The notes below the pieces were generated by a model, which saw only the letters and a program-made list of their open reading frames with translations, ran no database searches and was not told where the DNA came from. The translations under genes and the position numbers were made by a program. From assembly GCA_964579325.1 (NCBI GenBank), contig CAZOHN010000217.1, positions 1-5,911 of the forward strand: DNA of 5,911 bases, in the 5' to 3' direction. Of the stretch, positions 5,333 to 5,911 are shown piece by piece. Numbering within the stretch: the first letter of the stretch is position 1; every line of letters starts with the position of its first letter. This DNA comes from CAZOHN01 sp964579325 (GTDB lineage: Bacteria; Pseudomonadota; Alphaproteobacteria; Rhodobacterales; Rhodobacteraceae).

Positions 5333-5911
5333 TGAAGCCTGGGTAGCCTCCGAGGAAGCCAAGCGCGCCTTCATGGACGCGCATTCGCTCTACAAGACCG
5401 AGGACGAGCATTCGTCCTGCGGCGTCGGGCTTGTGGTGGCCATCAACGGCAAGCCGTCGCGCCGCGTGGTGCTGAGCGGCATCGACGCCCTCAAGGCGGT
5501 CTGGCACCGGGGTGCGGTGGATGCCGACGGCAAGACCGGCGATGGCGCGGGCATCCATGTGCAGTTGCCGATCCCGTTCTTCTACGACCAGATCCGCCGC
5601 ACCGGCCATGAGCCCGATACCTCCAAGCTGATCGCGGTGGGTCAGGTCTTCCTGCCGCGGACCGATTTCGGTGCGCAGGAACGCTGCCGGACCATCGTCG
5701 AGACCGAAGTTCTGCGGATGGGCCATTACATCTACGGCTGGCGGCACGTCCCTGCCAATACCGAGGTGCTGGGCGACAAGGCCAACGCGACCCGCCCCGA
5801 GATCGAGCAGATCCTGATCCGCAACGAGAAGGACATCGACGACGAGGCCTTCGAGCGGGAGCTTTACGTGATCCGCCGCCGGATCGAGAAGGCGGCGGCC
5901 GAGGCCGGCAT
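5322..5911 (+). CDS. gltB: Glutamate synthase large (alpha) subunit GltB, N-terminal part; 3' end outside window
   Basis: Large subunit of NADPH-glutamate synthase, which hydrolyses glutamine and channels the ammonia to 2-oxoglutarate. Only the first 196 of roughly 1,500 codons are present, and the frame is open to the window end. The product starts MTCDEAWVASEEAKRAFMDA. A short leader of 32 residues precedes C33 in SSCGVGLVVAINGKPSRR. In this family the leader is a propeptide removed to expose this cysteine as the N-terminal nucleophile of the class II glutaminase domain. GIDALKAVWHRGAVDADG and KTGDGAGIHVQLP follow, then FLPRTDF, all typical of GltB. The ATG at 5322 has GGAGA seven bases upstream; an in-frame ATG at 5373 would leave a shorter leader and has no comparable site. 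It overlaps the preceding gene by 11 bp. The order gltD before gltB is the reverse of E. coli gltBD. Confidence 0.95.
   Translation, partial: MTCDEAWVASEEAKRAFMDAHSLYKTEDEHSSCGVGLVVAINGKPSRRVVLSGIDALKAVWHRGAVDADGKTGDGAGIHVQLPIPFFYDQIRRTGHEPDTSKLIAVGQVFLPRTDFGAQERCRTIVETEVLRMGHYIYGWRHVPANTEVLGDKANATRPEIEQILIRNEKDIDDEAFERELYVIRRRIEKAAAEAG

Noticed and set aside
5373..5375. Alternative in-frame ATG for gltB
   Set aside because: No good Shine-Dalgarno sequence, and it would leave an unusually short leader before C33; the ATG at 5322 has GGAGA at the right distance.
5280..5747. 155-codon minus-strand open frame opposite gltB
   Set aside because: It lies fully antisense to the clear GltB N-terminal coding sequence and has no recognisable domain.

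Overview
The window reads as an ordinary chromosomal segment of an alphaproteobacterium, most likely Rhodobacterales (Rhodobacter/Roseobacter type). The basis is GC-rich coding sequence, DnaK, DnaJ, UppP and GltD/GltB sequences of alphaproteobacterial character, and the gene order gltD - small exported protein gene - gltB. Genus cannot be fixed from sequence alone. All genes lie on the + strand. I see no mobile element, CRISPR array, tRNA or rRNA.

Layout: (1) 1-785, the 3' part of dnaK (the end of the ATPase domain, linker, substrate-binding domain and lid), cut off by the window start. (2) 859-2013, complete dnaJ, separated from dnaK by a 73-bp spacer that can fold in several competing ways. 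(3) 2014-2209, a 196-bp gene-free stretch with a nested hairpin just after dnaJ, a short inverted repeat, and a hairpin covering the uppP ribosome binding site. (4) 2210-3016, uppP, undecaprenyl-diphosphate phosphatase. (5) 3017-3178, a gene-free, locally AT-rich control region ahead of the glutamate synthase genes. (6) 3179-4612, gltD; 4619-5332, an unrecognised gene for a predicted exported four-cysteine protein; 5322 to the window end, the start of gltB.

How the genes work together: DnaK and DnaJ are partners of the Hsp70 folding machine. UppP recycles the lipid carrier for peptidoglycan synthesis and has no evident link to its neighbours. GltD and GltB are the small and large subunits of NADPH-dependent glutamate synthase, which with glutamine synthetase assimilates ammonium. 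The 6-bp gap (gltD to the small gene) and the 11-bp overlap (small gene to gltB) point to one transcript for all three.

No obviously new protein system is visible. The part most worth a second look is the non-coding 3017-3178 region. It holds two 75-bp-spaced copies of a TAGGTCA-N7-T(T/G)ACT dyad with LysR-type T-N11-A geometry, a correctly spaced TGG/TTGC sigma-54-like element, and a ten-base-pair hairpin that would bury the gltD ribosome binding site. The predicted exported protein encoded between two cytosolic enzyme subunits is the second point of interest. All regulatory calls are pattern-based inferences from a single sequence.
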